Source: Pogostemon cablin
Lineage: Eukaryota > Streptophyta > Magnoliopsida > Lamiales > Lamiaceae
NCBI GenBank assembly: GCA_023678885.1
Contig: CM042955.1
Span: 18,735,835-18,799,834, forward strand
Direction of reading: 5' to 3'
DNA length: 64,000 nt
This document shows positions 22,406 to 33,836 of the stretch, in pieces (the first letter of the stretch is position 1; every line of letters starts with the position of its first letter). Below the pieces are notes generated by a model. That model made no database searches. It was not told the DNA's origin and saw only the letters and a list, made by a program, of their open reading frames with translations. A program made the translations under genes and the position numbers.

Positions 22406-24812
22406 TCATCCTTTGTATACACCAGATGGATCAGCATATTGCACGATCCATGGATGCTCGAGTAGTTTGTGCAGAGGCATTCGCTTCGAAGAATCCTTTA
22501 CGAGCATCTGTTTTAGTTCAAAAGAAAAAAAGAACGAACAACGGATTAAATCAACTTGATCCAAGCTCTAACTTCAGATTATTATGTGTGGCCAAAATTA
22601 CCTGACTTATAAGATCTTTTGCAGATGATGAGACTATAGGTTTTGGAGGGAACTTTAAATCCACCTGGATAATCCTGCATAGACGGATGAAGTCAGATTG
22701 TGAAGCAACTACTTATGAAGGACACTAACTTTGCAAAAATTAGAATCTCTTTTCTTGTTTTCTGTTAGACATGCATAGATATGTATGTGTGTATGCATAC
22801 CTTCTGTATGTATCTGAGTGTTCTTTTGCTTCAAAAGGCGGTACCCCGTATAGAAACTCATAGCAGAGAACACCAAGGCTCCATATATCCACATTTGCAT
22901 CATGTTCCACACTCTCAACTGTATACAATTTGTAAAAATATATTAAAGCGTTTTCTTGTCGAAAGAACAGAAGTTGATTTGCTGTTCCGCCTCAGGGAAA
23001 ACACAAATAACATGGTTTGAATTATACTAAGCATACCCATCTCAGGTGGAAGATAATCAAGAGTGCCGCACATGGTCCTCCTACGACTGAAGGTGTGAAC
23101 GGACCAACCAAAGTCTGCAATTTTCAGCTCACCCTGGCCATAGGAAACACTGGTACAATGAGAATATGCTAAAGCACACTTCCTTAATATGACCAAGAAA
23201 GAACTAGCCGCAATTACCTCTGCTCCGACCAAAAGGTTCTCAGGTTTGATGTCTCGATGGATCACATGTTTCCCATGGCAATATATGAGCGCCCGAGCTA
23301 GAGATGCAACATACTGCACCGTTCCAAAATGCACACAGAAAATACTCTTTTAGCCAAGTACTAAAATGCACTGTTCATAATCTATTGTATGCTTACCAAC
23401 ATATTAGAGCTTTGTAAATAGCAAAAGAACAGAGCTCATACATTCATAGTCTAAGACTCTAAGGTCCTACTACCATACAAACTAGGTAATACTTGACAGG
23501 GTAAAGGAATTAAAATAGCTACTACTCACAGTAGCAGCACGCCTTTCGCTGAAGTACTTGCACTTCTGCAGCTCTTTATAAAGTTCACCCTTGGCAGCAT
23601 ATTCCAGAATCAGATAAACTCGTTTCTGTGGTTAATTGTTGTGGTTAATCTATTGTCATATTTCAATCGAATTATAGACGAAGAAAAATATCTAAGTACC
23701 TGATCGTAGAAATAACCATAGAGACGTAGTATGTTAGGATGCCGGAGATGGCTCTGTATTTCGACTTCGCGACGAAGCTGATGCTCAACCTGTGACTGCT
23801 TCAGCTGGCTCTTAAACAATACCTTTAGTGCCACAATGTGTTTGCTCTGCTTGAATAATATATTAATATATATCAGTTAATGCATATATACAAAAAAGAA
23901 CCAAGAAGTCAATCCCTTCTAAAATGCAATACATAAAGAACCTAACTTGAAAATCTTGCTTCAATTAGTGTAATTTAGAATAGCTAACAAACCAATGCTC
24001 ATATAGTGAACTGATAATCAAATAGACAACAAGTTGAAGATAAACAGGATCAAATTTGATTATAAAAAAACACCAACCGTCTTTTCTCTGGCAAGATATA
24101 CATGCCCAAACTTTCCTCTTCCAAGAGGTTTTCCGATGTCGAAATCATTTAGTGTCCATCTCTTTTTCTCCGCTGCTGTGCTCTCTGAAGAGTCCTACAG
24201 AAAGAGAAAGGAGTTTACATATCCCAACAAAGTACAAAAAAAATCATACTATCAAATAAATTATATTCTTCTCATATGATTATACTAGATCTATGAACAA
24301 TATCTATAATCTTAAGAAATTATGGTTTGCATAAGGAAATCAAATCGACAGTACATTTCAACATTCAACCCCCAAATTTTCAACACAACAGAAGATGCTG
24401 GATCGCAAATCTATCCGGGAAAAAAAAAATTAAAAAATCCTCCATTCAAAACCCAAAGGATTTTAATTCCAGCAGTAATAAACATACATTTATTATGCGG
24501 AATCTCGTAAATTAACATGCAGCCAAATCATATTACAAAAACCTGATTACAAATCCCTCGCTTTCCCGAGAGAACGAGGAAGGAGAAGTAAACCCACGGC
24601 GAGAGGCAATTTTCGAGGGACCATTCGTAAATGTGAAAAATGGTAACACGTAAATCGCTGAATGAACGGCAATTCTAATTCGCATTAATGCTAAAATTAT
24701 TCAAGCTTCCTGAACCGAAATCATCCAACAATTCCAAAATTAAAATACATAAACAAAAGATTTTCGATTGTCTTACCATATGATCATGTTCAGACTGCGC
24801 AGCGATCGTCAT
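22406..24812 (-). CDS. AUR1: Aurora kinase, plant alpha type (AUR1/AUR2-like)
   Basis: A mitotic Ser/Thr kinase that phosphorylates histone H3 and acts on the spindle and division-plane orientation. Nine exons: 24777-24812, 24078-24194, 23700-23846, 23530-23625, 23218-23313, 23037-23133, 22801-22918, 22602-22674, 22406-22507. Together they give 882 nt (293 residues), in frame, all GT-AG. The glycine loop GRGKFGHV is at residues 37-44, and the catalytic Lys in VALK is at 59. HRDIKPEN starts at 151 and DFG is at 171-173. The activation-loop Thr in RRRTMCGTLDYLPPE is at 184. The N-terminal tail is very short (MTIAAQSEHDHM...), as in alpha Auroras; beta Auroras have a longer one. The symbol is by family resemblance and could equally be AUR2. 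Confidence 0.96.
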
Positions 24813-24939
24813 TTGCGTAACCCAGAAACTCACACACTGGAATGTGAGAAAAGGGAGAGGAGAGGGGTGTGTAGCGCTCGGTTTGAAATACAGAGAGAGA
24901 AACGTTGGTTGTTTGTGGGTCTTTATTGGCGTTACTCAG

Positions 24940-24948
24940 CAACGGTCA
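24940..24948 (+). promoter_or_regulatory. MSA (mitosis-specific activator) element upstream of Aurora
   Basis: CAACGGTCA, containing the AACGG core bound by three-repeat MYB factors that switch on G2/M genes. It lies about 130 bp upstream of the Aurora ATG. It fits Aurora's known mitotic expression; function is inferred. Confidence 0.6.
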
Positions 24949-25106
24949 TATTTCAATAAAAGAATTCCCACGTGGCAGTGCGATGGATTCAAAAAGTCGC
25001 CCATTTTCTTAAAATAAATTATTTTAAAACACAGCTATTTTGTCGGGCAAAATTAGAAGGAGCGTCAATTGGATTTAATGTGGGCTCCACGGTTTACATT
25101 AATTAA

Positions 25107-25314
25107 TACTCCCTCCGTCCCGTTTAAATGTTTACGTTTTCTTTTTGCACGTTGATTAAGAAGTATAATATTTTAATAGATAGTGGGTGGAAAAATATAA
25201 TATTTAATATAGAGTGGGCAGGTGTATTAGTGTTGGATGATATATTAATTATTTTAGGTGGGTCTCATATTCCAAAAAGTAAAACGTAAACATTGAAACG
25301 GGACGGAGGAAGTA
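25107..25314. mobile_element. Stowaway MITE
   Basis: 208 bp with ends TACTCCCTCCGTCC and GGGACGGAGGAAGTA in inverted orientation, with TA ends. Located upstream of the Aurora promoter. No coding sequence. Confidence 0.9.
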
Positions 25315-25334
25315 CTCCTTCCTAGAGTTATAAT

Positions 25335-25645
25335 TAGGGTTGGCAACGGGGCTGGTATGGGGCGAGTTTTAACAATACCATCCCCGAACAGTTTTGAAAA
25401 CTTTCATCTCCGAACTCGCTCCATACCCTGTCGGGAAATTAATTTTGCACCACATCCCCACCTCTATCGGTGTCGGGTATCCTCGTATCCGAACCAAAAT
25501 CTTTTTTATTTTTTTAATTTATTATAATTATTTTATTATATTAAAAATAACAAAATTATAATTTAAAAATTTTAAAATACATAAAAAAAAATATAAACTA
25601 ATTAAAAGAGACATATGATGTTTAATTCAAAGTTTACACATATTA

Positions 25646-25690
<45 letters not shown>

Positions 25691-25862
25691 CGTGGCGGGT
25701 TCGGGGCGGTGTATTTAAATACCTTCCCCGCCCCGTTTTTATTTTTATTTTTTCGGTTTTCCAAGAAATCCGAACCATATCCGATCAAAAGTAAAAAAAC
25801 CACCCCAATCGAATCGGAGTCGGCTTGGTTGACTTCGGTTTCGGATTCCGTTGTCATCCCTA
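25335..25862. mobile_element. hAT-like non-autonomous element, 528 bp
   Basis: Begins TAGGGTTGGCAACGGGG and ends CGTTGTCATCCCTA. The 8-bp flanks GTTATAAT (25327-25334) and GTTATAAC (25863-25870) match at 7 of 8. The subterminal regions are rich in CGGGG/CCCCG and the core is AT-rich with a (TA)n run at about 25652-25686. No transposase. Confidence 0.8.
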
Positions 25863-26737
25863 GTTATAACCCCTCATTCATGTCCGAAAAGCTTTTACAC
25901 GGAGAATTATTATTTATTGTGTAGTGAATAATTGTATTAGTTGGTGTAATGTATAATGAGTAGTTGTAGTAATAGGTGTGTGAACCCCATAATTTAATTG
26001 TTTTAGATGGAGAGTGTGGGTCCTATATACTGTAAAAACGAAAATAAAACCCTTTGAGCGGACGCCCAAAATAGAAAAAATGATACTCTTTGGTGGTGGA
26101 CGAATATATTTTATTAAATAGGACGTCTTATAAAAAAAAGTAACATTTCTCTTTGGTAGATGAAACTACTCACACAAACATAAATATATTTTTATGAATT
26201 TATATAAAACCAATACATCTACTCACTATATATTAAAAAATTAAAGAATGTTTGGAGGATAGTAAGATTTAAGAGTATTCATACCCATTTATAATGTTTA
26301 GTTAATAAAAGATTGGTGGGTTAAAAACGAAATAAATTGTCCCTGTGATTCATGTCATATGTTGAAGTTCAAAATTCAGAATGAATTTTATTTATGAGAA
26401 CAACCTCTGTTGAGCTTGATATTGTCCTGTATGATATTTTTCTGAGCGGTAGGTGGGATTCAGTGATGTTACTTGAGGGAAATTGTGGTTCCTTTAGGTT
26501 TTAAAAACATGTCGGTGGGTTAAAAAATGAAATAAACTATCCCTGTGATTCATTTCATATGTCATATGTTTTGTAATGATGTTCAAAATTCAGCATGAAT
26601 GGTTATTTATGAGAATAACCTTTGTTGAGCTTGATATTGACGCTGTGATGATATTTTCCTGTGGGGAGGTGGGATTCAGTGATGTTGCTTGTGTGGAATT
26701 TTGGTTCTTTAGGTCGTTGAGAATCTGTTGGTTGGTT

Positions 26738-27483
26738 TTTTTTATAGGAAAAGTGCAAATATTATTAAATAAAATGGGCATGAGATTTACCCAGTACAAA
26801 AGTATACAAAGTTACATTTCCACCCGCAAAAATTTAAGAATTCTACTCCAAGTTCAACGTATCTTTAATACAAAATGAAGTTAGGACATTTTCTCCAGTC
26901 CTCATAACACACAATCAAACTTGATGAAAAGTTTTCAAAAATCCAGCTCCAAATGCGGGCTTTAAGTTCTTCAACCACCTTTTCCACCGTGATCGATTCG
27001 TTCTTAAAAATAATGACATTCTTACTTTTCCACAGTAACCATACCACACATTCCCAAATCACACCATGAATTTTTTCCCTTTTCTCCCTCTAATAAGACT
27101 ACTAAAATGTAGTAGGCTAATAGAAGGATTAGATGACATCACCGAACATACACGAACCCATTTGAGGCATTCCATCAAAATGTGATAAGAAAATTGCATT
27201 CAAAGAATATGTGTCGCACCGTCTCTTGGGATTCATTGCAGAAAGGACAAGACACATCGGCGTTATGTGGAATGATTTTTCTTTGTTGAAGTTTCATTGT
27301 TGTTGGAACTCGCTCCCATAAAACTTTCCACGCATGGACTTTCACTTTCGGAAGAGCAATATTATTCCAAATAATAGTGAACTCCTCCTTGACATCTAAC
27401 TCGGACCCTACTTTCAACTGCATAATTCTCTGGTATGCCTCTTTTGTGGTGTATTTCTCTGATCTCCCGTTCTGCCATCTCCA
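26738..27483 (-). mobile_element. 5'-truncated L1-like LINE with zf-RVT domain
   Basis: Flanked by a perfect 18-bp target duplication AGAATCTGTTGGTTGGTT (26720-26737 and 27484-27501). On the minus strand it ends in an A-rich tail. It encodes the last part of a LINE polyprotein. First comes a zinc-binding reverse transcriptase region (IWNNIALPKVKVHAWKVLWE, then CPFCNESQETVRHIFFEC) at about 27175-27423, and then a C-terminal piece (ECVVWLLWKSKNVIIFKNES) at about 26865-27062. Stops and frame breaks separate them. The endonuclease and the main reverse-transcriptase core are missing. Confidence 0.92.
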
Positions 27484-28294
27484 AGAATCTGTTGGTTGGT
27501 TAAGAATGAAATAGATTTAGTCTGCATGTTTATGCATTAGGAAATCCTCTGTTGAGCTTGATATTGCCCCTGTGGTGATATTTTTCTGTGGCGGATTGAT
27601 GAGCGATTTTATGTTTAGTAAAGTTATATTCCTTTTAATCTGTAAGGGTAATGGTGATTGAATATCATCATTATGTGTTGTTTAGTCTCTATTGAGCTTG
27701 ATATTGTCACTGTGATCATCGTATTTTGTTGAGTCACCAATAGGTTTTGACCCCTATTTAGGAGACTATTATCATGTACTGCTTCTGATTAGGTTCTTTA
27801 GCATTCAAATGCTTCTTCTCACCATAGCATACTTGTATATCTATAGTTACCTTTTCACGCTTTCAAGAAGCCAAACGGAGCAAAGAAGTGAGGTCCAAAC
27901 ATTCCCAGATGCATAACTATGATGGTTTGAATAAATACTTCTGGTGACATTTTTCGCTTTTCTCATTCATACTCTCACTCTCTATCTATAACAAAACAAG
28001 CATGGATACATTAACATGTGGTTTAACAAAACCATGACCATTTGGTTGGATACGAGCTAACTAATCCTATGATCATATTGTAGGTCAATTAATTTTTCCA
28101 GGTCTATCCATAGAGTTGAGGTAGATTTAATTTCTATTTGTGTTAGTATAATGTACCTAGACTACATTTATATGTAAACTATGTTCTAAAAAGAATTACG
28201 TGTGTGGGCATTACATCAATGACAAACATTGAGCAAAACTGGTAGTTAATTGCTTACTGCTTAATCCAATTTTCAGACAATATTCTATGTTTCT

Positions 28295-28560
28295 ATCATG
28301 TCATCTAGGTGGCATGATGTACTATCGACAGGCTTTGGAACTTTTCTCTTTTCTTGATTTGGAAAAAGAGGAAGGTGCTCATAAAATTTATTTCTCATAG
28401 TCATACAATCCATAGATCTACAGCGAGTTATTTTTATCTGATTGATGAAAGGTAGAACTGATGCCTGAGGAAGAAGTAAAAAATGAAGGCTCGTTACTAT
28501 CACACGTCATGTTGTGGCAGACATGATGCCACATATGTGTTCTCATTCAATCAGAGAATA
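28295..28560 (+). pseudogene. Callose synthase (glucan synthase-like) pseudogene fragment
   Basis: The plus strand at about 28311-28390 encodes GMMYYRQALELFSFLDLEKE, which matches the conserved callose synthase motif (RGMMYYR.AL.LQ.FLD). Further on, VELMPEEEVKNEGSLL (about 28453) and, after a frame change, RHVVADMM (about 28500) correspond to the region before the conserved AVADMKFTYVVS. Stops and frameshifts rule out function. A second, weaker copy of the last piece appears at about 29180-29250. Confidence 0.65.
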
Positions 28561-30449
28561 CTTTGAAGCTCGTGGCCCTGTGATTAAATGGTATCCCAAT
28601 TATGATATTTTTGAGTATCATTGTGGCCCTGTGAGGCATTGCATGTGTTCTGTAATGAAGTTCAAAGCTTAATTAGTATGCATGTTTAAGTTTGAGAACA
28701 ACCTCTGATAGCCTAATATTGCCCTCATGATGATATTTTTTTTAGGGGTAGGTAGAATTCAGTGATGTTACTTGAGGGGAATTGTGGTTCTTTTGGGCTT
28801 AAGAACTTGTTAGTGGGTTAAAAATGAAATAATCTGTTTATGTGATTCGTTGCGTATGTTCTTTAATGAAGTTCAAAACTTAATATGAATGTTTATGTAT
28901 GAGAACAGCCTCCGTTGGGTTATTTAGGTCATTGAGAATCCGTCGGTCGGTTAAGAATGAAATAGATTCACCATGTAGGCATTGAAAAACTTAGTATGCA
29001 TGAGAAAAGCCTCCGTTGGGCTCGATATTGCCCCTGTAATGATATTTTTTATTCCTTTGCACCTGTGAGGGTAATGGTGATTGAATATGCATCTTTATGC
29101 GTTGTTTAGTCTTTGCTGAGCTTGATATTGTCTCTACGATCGTGTTTTGTTGAGTCACAATAGGATTTGATGAAGGCTATGGGACGGAAAATTAAGGCTT
29201 GTTACTAACACATATGTCATGTCTTGGTTGCTCGTGCCACGACATGGAAAGATCACCAGGTAAACTTGTGTTTAATCTTGGTGAATGATATTTATACTCA
29301 ATCAGTCAATTGACAAAAATTGTTCTAGTTTGGCTAGGCTTCTGATCTATGGTTGGATCATTTTTCCCTTAAAACACCATATAATGCTTTTAAATATGCT
29401 TCACATAATAATCATCTAAATTGACCATAAATCAGAAGCCTAATAACTTTGTTTTTTAACGAGTTAAATGTGAGATATTTTAAGAATTAATGTAATTTTT
29501 TATTAAATTTATGTTGCAACTTGACAATATAACAATAATTAATTGATTTAAAAGGAGATGCAAATTTTTTTAATAATATTTTTTAGAAGGTATTTATTTT
29601 TTATTATGAATATTTAAACTTTTAAGGATCACTTTTAATTTTGAGGGCCACTTTTGTGTGATCTCTTTTTGGTGTAATATCTCCACGCCGTTAAATGATT
29701 GACACATAGGATATAATAAAATATATAACCCTAAAAGGAAAATATCAATCCTAAAGAAAAATGTTAAGATTTTCCTCCCCACATGTGTCAATCATCCAAC
29801 GGTGCGCCACCAAAATCATCTGGGATCTTTCCTTTTGGGGATAAAAATCAATTCAATCACATAACTTTATTCATGGTCTTTTTTAGTCCCAATAAAGATA
29901 AGTTTGTTAATTTAGTCCCATCGGTGAAGAAATAGGGCCAAACACGTCATATTTTTGCCGGAAAACGCTGAAATCAGCGAAAATGCCACGTGAGACAACC
30001 GGAATCGCCATTTTCCGACTGAGATGATGACGTGGCGCTCTGATGGCAGGTGAGTCAACGGGATAAAAATTAATACAATCTCATAACTTTCCTCATGATC
30101 TATTTTAGTCCCAAAAATATAAGTATGTCAATGTAGTCCCACCGGTGAAGCAATAGGGCCAAACACGTCTTATTTTTGCCGGAAAACGCTGACATCGCCT
30201 GAAAACGCCACGTGATTATCACGTGATAACCGAAATCGTCGATTTCCGACCGGGACGATGACATGGTGCCCTGATGGAAAGTGAGTCAATAAATTAAATG
30301 TTATTTTAATACAAACAAGGCATTTTTATTTTTTAAAATTTTAAATAATTAGGAAATAAAAATTAAAACCAAAAAGCGTATTAAAAACCTAATTAATAAG
30401 GGTCATCGGCCAATTTCTCTTCTGGCACGGAATCGCCGCCACAAAGGCC

Positions 30450-31870
30450 CACATCACAAACACCAGAACTTCGCCGCCGACCACGATTTCGCCAATGACC
30501 ATGACAGATGCTGGAATTGCCCACTGCCATTCCTGACCTTGTTACTGGCGGTGCCGCAGCGGTCCAACTACCACGTCCACTCAGTTGATTTTATGTGGAA
30601 GATGTTGTGCTATTCTCCTTATCATCGAATACTATTGAAGTCAAGATTGTGGTGAGAGATTTTTGTGCCCGCCAAACCTGGCCTTTGTCGAAGGAATTCT
30701 ACTGCAACGCCGTCGTTGCGATCTTCACTAGCTTTAGAGTTGTTAATAAGCCCGCAAATCGTGGGCCCGAACCGATTAACCCGAAAAAAATTAGGGTTAG
30801 GGCCAAGAAATTTGAGCCCGTTTAACATCCGGGCTTTTTGGCCCGAATCGATTAACCCGTGGGCTAATAGGGTTGGCCCGTGGGCTAACCGGGCCGGCCC
30901 GTAGGGTTGGAAATTATTATTATTATTATGTTTAATTAATTTTAACACTCATAATCTATACATCGACCACCCAATCTCACCCTACTCCCAACCCATCGTT
31001 GGACAAACTCTCACCATCTTTTAATTTTCATCTCTTTCTCATCTTTTTTCTTACTCTAACCCAAAATTTTCTCTAATAAATAAAATAATACTTGAATAAA
31101 TATATTAAGATTAATTTAATTATCAAAAATTCTTTTAATTTATATCTTTTAACAATATTTTGTATGTATTAATCTTAATTCTCTCAAATTTTAAATAATA
31201 TATTAGTTAATTTTGAATTTTTTATATTATTTATAATAAATTATAATTTATAATTTTTTAAATATTTTTTATCATACAACCCGCAAGCCCTGCCCGTTTA
31301 ACCCGTAGCCCGTTAGGGTTTAGGGTTAGGTTCACATTTTCATATCCCGTTTAAACTGACCCGATTTAGCCCGAAGCCCGATTAGCCCAAAACCCGTTAG
31401 GGCCAGCCCTAATGGGTTAGGGCTGGCCCGTTTAACATCTCTAACTAGCTTATCCCAGTGGAGCACGAGCTCGACGTCGTGACTGATGGCATTGCAGATG
31501 TCGAGCACCTTGATGGCACGGTCAAAGAGATCTTGGATGAGGCGGTCCAACGGCGACTAGAAGAATTGCGAGACCTCGCGGCCCGATACGAGGATGGCCT
31601 TGAATTTGGCTTCGCAAAAGAGGAAAATAACCGAGGAGGTTGCGCAGCCAGGAGAGAGAGAGAGGAGGAACGGAGGTGGCGGCGGGACGTAGGCATCTTG
31701 GACGGCGGTGGGGAATTCAAAAGCGGTGGGGGGAATGGGGGAGGATAGGAGGTCGGCGAATCGGAGGTGACATGTTTCTTGAATAATTTGAGGTCTTCGA
31801 GGTTTGAATTGTTATCGAGTTTGACCTGATTATGACAGATGTTAATGAGGTTGAGGAATCCTTGATTGTT
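30450..31870 (-). pseudogene. Captured ROH1/BYPASS1-like (DUF793) gene fragment
   Basis: Read on the minus strand across a hAT insertion (30735-31443). The 31450-31868 part starts MLTTSNNQGFLNLINICHNQ. After frame changes it continues RFADLLSSPIPPTAFEFPTA, SWLRNLLGYFLFCEAKFKAI and DRLIQDLFDRAIKVLDICNA, then HDVELVLHWDKL. The last stretch is typical of plant ROH1/BPS1 proteins (DR.I..FF.RS.K.LDVCNA). The 30450-30734 part includes RNGSGQFQHLSWSLAKSWSA, matching the family's (S)ISWSVSRSWSAAKQ region. An in-frame TAG, two frameshifts and the hAT insertion disable it. Confidence 0.75.
30735..31443. mobile_element. hAT-like element, 709 bp, nested in the Mutator-like element
   Basis: A perfect 8-bp target duplication ACTAGCTT (30727-30734 and 31444-31451). 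It starts TAGAGTTGTTAATAAGCCCG and ends GCCCGTTTAACATCTCTA. GGCCCG/CGGGCC motifs are packed near both ends and the core is AT-rich. Non-autonomous; frames across the GC-rich ends are not real genes. Confidence 0.9.
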
Positions 31871-32569
31871 GGAGGTGGTCAACATATTGAGGTTGAATTA
31901 ATCTCCTGGTTTATTAATTAAGTTTTTTAGTACGTTTTTTATTTTCTAATTATTTATAATTTTAGAAAAAAAAATGCCTTGTTTGAATTAAAATTTAATT
32001 TGTTGACTCACCTGCCATCAGGGCGCTATGTCATCGTCCCGGTCAGAAATTGGTGATTTCGATTGTCACGTGACAATCACGTGCCTTTTTCAAGTAATGA
32101 CAGCATTTTTTGGCAAAAATATGACGTGTTTGGCCTTATTTCTTCACCAGTGGGACTAAATTGATAAACTTATCTTTTTTGGGACTAAAATAGACCATGA
32201 GAAAGTTATGGGACTGAATTGGTTTTTATCTCGATGACTCACCTGCCATCAGGGCGCCACGTCATCGTCTCGGCTGAAAATCAACGATTCTAATTGTCTC
32301 ACGTGGCATTTCCCGGCGAAAATAGGACATGTTTGGTCCTATTTCTTCACCGGTGGGACTAAATTGATAAATTTATCTTTATTATGACTAAAAAAGACAA
32401 TGAGAAAAGTTATGGGACTGAATTGGTTTTTATCCCCTCCTTTTGTGGAGCTTCTCCACTAAATCATTTGATTTTATCCTCTAATTAATTAACATGTGGT
32501 TCTTTATTCAATTTTTTTTTCATATAATTTTATTTATTATATTTAAAAGACCAAATATATACCCAAAAC

Positions 32570-33420
32570 CCTAAATGCGAAATGGGCAAAATACTATACT
32601 CTAAACCACAATAGTAAAATTATAATTATACCTTAAAACAGGATAAAGTATACATTAAACCACAAGGATAAAATTACATTACTCTAAAATTTATGTGTGA
32701 ATTATAAACCACCACAAGGAATAATTATAATTATACGCTAAAACTTATGGGTGAATTATACCTTAAATCCAAAAGGTAAGTTATACCCTAAATTATAAGT
32801 GTGAAATTATAATTATATCATAAACCCTAAAGGTAAAATATTACTTAAACCTAAACCATCGGGGTAAAATACATTCTAAATCACAATGGTAAAATTATAA
32901 TTATACCCTAAATCATTAACTCTATGAATGAAATATATTCTAAATCCACTGTCCACTAGCGGAGACCCTCAGAGGTTGACCTAGTAGTGAGGAATTGAGG
33001 TGTCTTAACGTGAATTTTCTTAAGGACTCAGGTTAGAAACCCATGGTTGCGATCAATTATTCAGGGGCCAATGCATACATAACGCAAAGTTATGACTTAA
33101 AATGGGTGTTCCTGCTAGTGGACAGTGAGTTCTGGCTTTTCTCGAATTAGTCGATCTACGGATCGGATACCAGTATATCAAAGTAAGCGTAAAAATAAAC
33201 AATGGACTATAGGGATAAGATATGCCCTAAACCACTAAGAGTGACATTTACTCTAAACCATAAGAGGAAAATTATAATTAAACCCTTATAATTCACCCTA
33301 AACCCTAATGATAAACAATAAATTTTGGGAATAAAACATGTCCTAAATAACTAGGGGTGAAATATAGCTTAAACTACAATTGTATAATTATAATTATAAC
33401 CCTAAAAATAAATTTAATTA
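32570..33420. repeat. Degenerate minisatellite, interrupted by a SINE
   Basis: Units of about 35-45 bp with the consensus ccctaaaccacaagggtaaa plus attataattata, at 32570-32945 and again at 33190-33420. The SINE at 32949-33182 sits between the two blocks. The ccctaaa phrase only superficially resembles telomere repeats. Confidence 0.75.
32949..33182 (+). mobile_element. SINE-like element, copy 2
   Basis: A 5' part with an A-box-like tgacctagtagtgagg (about 32979) and a B-box-like GGTTAGAAACC (33031-33041), as in tRNA-derived SINEs. The body and tail (caggggccaatgcatacata...gctagtggacagtgag...gatctacggatcggatacc) are shared with 13870-14135. No clear target duplication. Confidence 0.65.
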
Positions 33421-33836
33421 TAATAATTTAAAAAAAAAACTAATAGGTTTACATTTGATTTGGTGGACAATAAGTTTTGCTCTTTAATTTTTTTAAGTAT
33501 AACTGATGTGAATATCAGTTATTTAAAATTTTTAAATATTTGGGACATTAGTTTTATTAATTTTTAAAAAGAAAAAAAAAAGCATTTTGTCAATTTAACT
33601 ATGAATAGAGTAGTATATTAATAGTACTTTTCTCCTAATTTGGTAGATTATTATCAGAGATTTCGTAATTAGATGTTACTTTTAATTTTTCATCATCTTT
33701 CTTTTAAAATATCATCACTTTTCATCTTCTAATAAAAATAAAAATTGTTCATAAAATAGTTTATTGGTTTATTATCACATTTCATTAATTGAATATAAAT
33801 TTTTATTAAAATATTATCACTTTATATCAATCTCAA

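Larger units (their letters stand above)
26360..29300 (+). repeat. Diverged tandem/segmental repeat region
   Basis: A block of about 150-300 bp recurs: gagaacaacctctgttgagc, ttgatattg, gatgatattttt, ggattcagtgatgttacttg, ttaaaaatgaaataaa. The phrase TTGAGCTTGATATTG or a close variant occurs about seven times (for example 26411, 26617, 27552, 27698, 29007, 29119). Two large segments, 26370-27770 and 28640-29170, are similar in order. A LINE has inserted into one copy and callose-synthase-like coding sequence lies between. Probably non-coding. Confidence 0.65.
29838..32436. mobile_element. Mutator-like element carrying gene-derived sequence (Pack-MULE-like)
   Basis: Ends GGGATAAAAATCAATTC and, inverted, GAATTGGTTTTTATCCC. 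The 9-bp flanks TTCCTTTTG (29829-29837) and CTCCTTTTG (32437-32445) match at 8 of 9. Each arm carries about two tandem copies of a unit of about 225 bp (cataactttcctcatg, tagtcccaccggtgaag, aatagggccaaacacgt, ccacgtg), inverted at the other end (about 32000-32436). The middle is richer in GC and holds a ROH1/BPS1-like gene fragment, which a hAT element later split. No transposase. Confidence 0.88.

Noticed and set aside
26360..29170. Box C/D snoRNA cluster suggested by atgatga- and ctga-like phrases
   Set aside because: Box spacing and sequence are inconsistent between copies, there are no terminal stems, and the units are too long and variable.
30595..30948. Overlapping frames with GPNRLTRKKLGLGP-like peptides
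   Set aside because: They translate the GGCCCG-rich end of the hAT element and the captured fragment, and show no independent gene features.
32570..33420. Possible interstitial telomere repeat (ccctaaa phrases)
   Set aside because: The phrase occurs once per longer 35-45 bp unit and not as tandem heptamers, so it is a different minisatellite.
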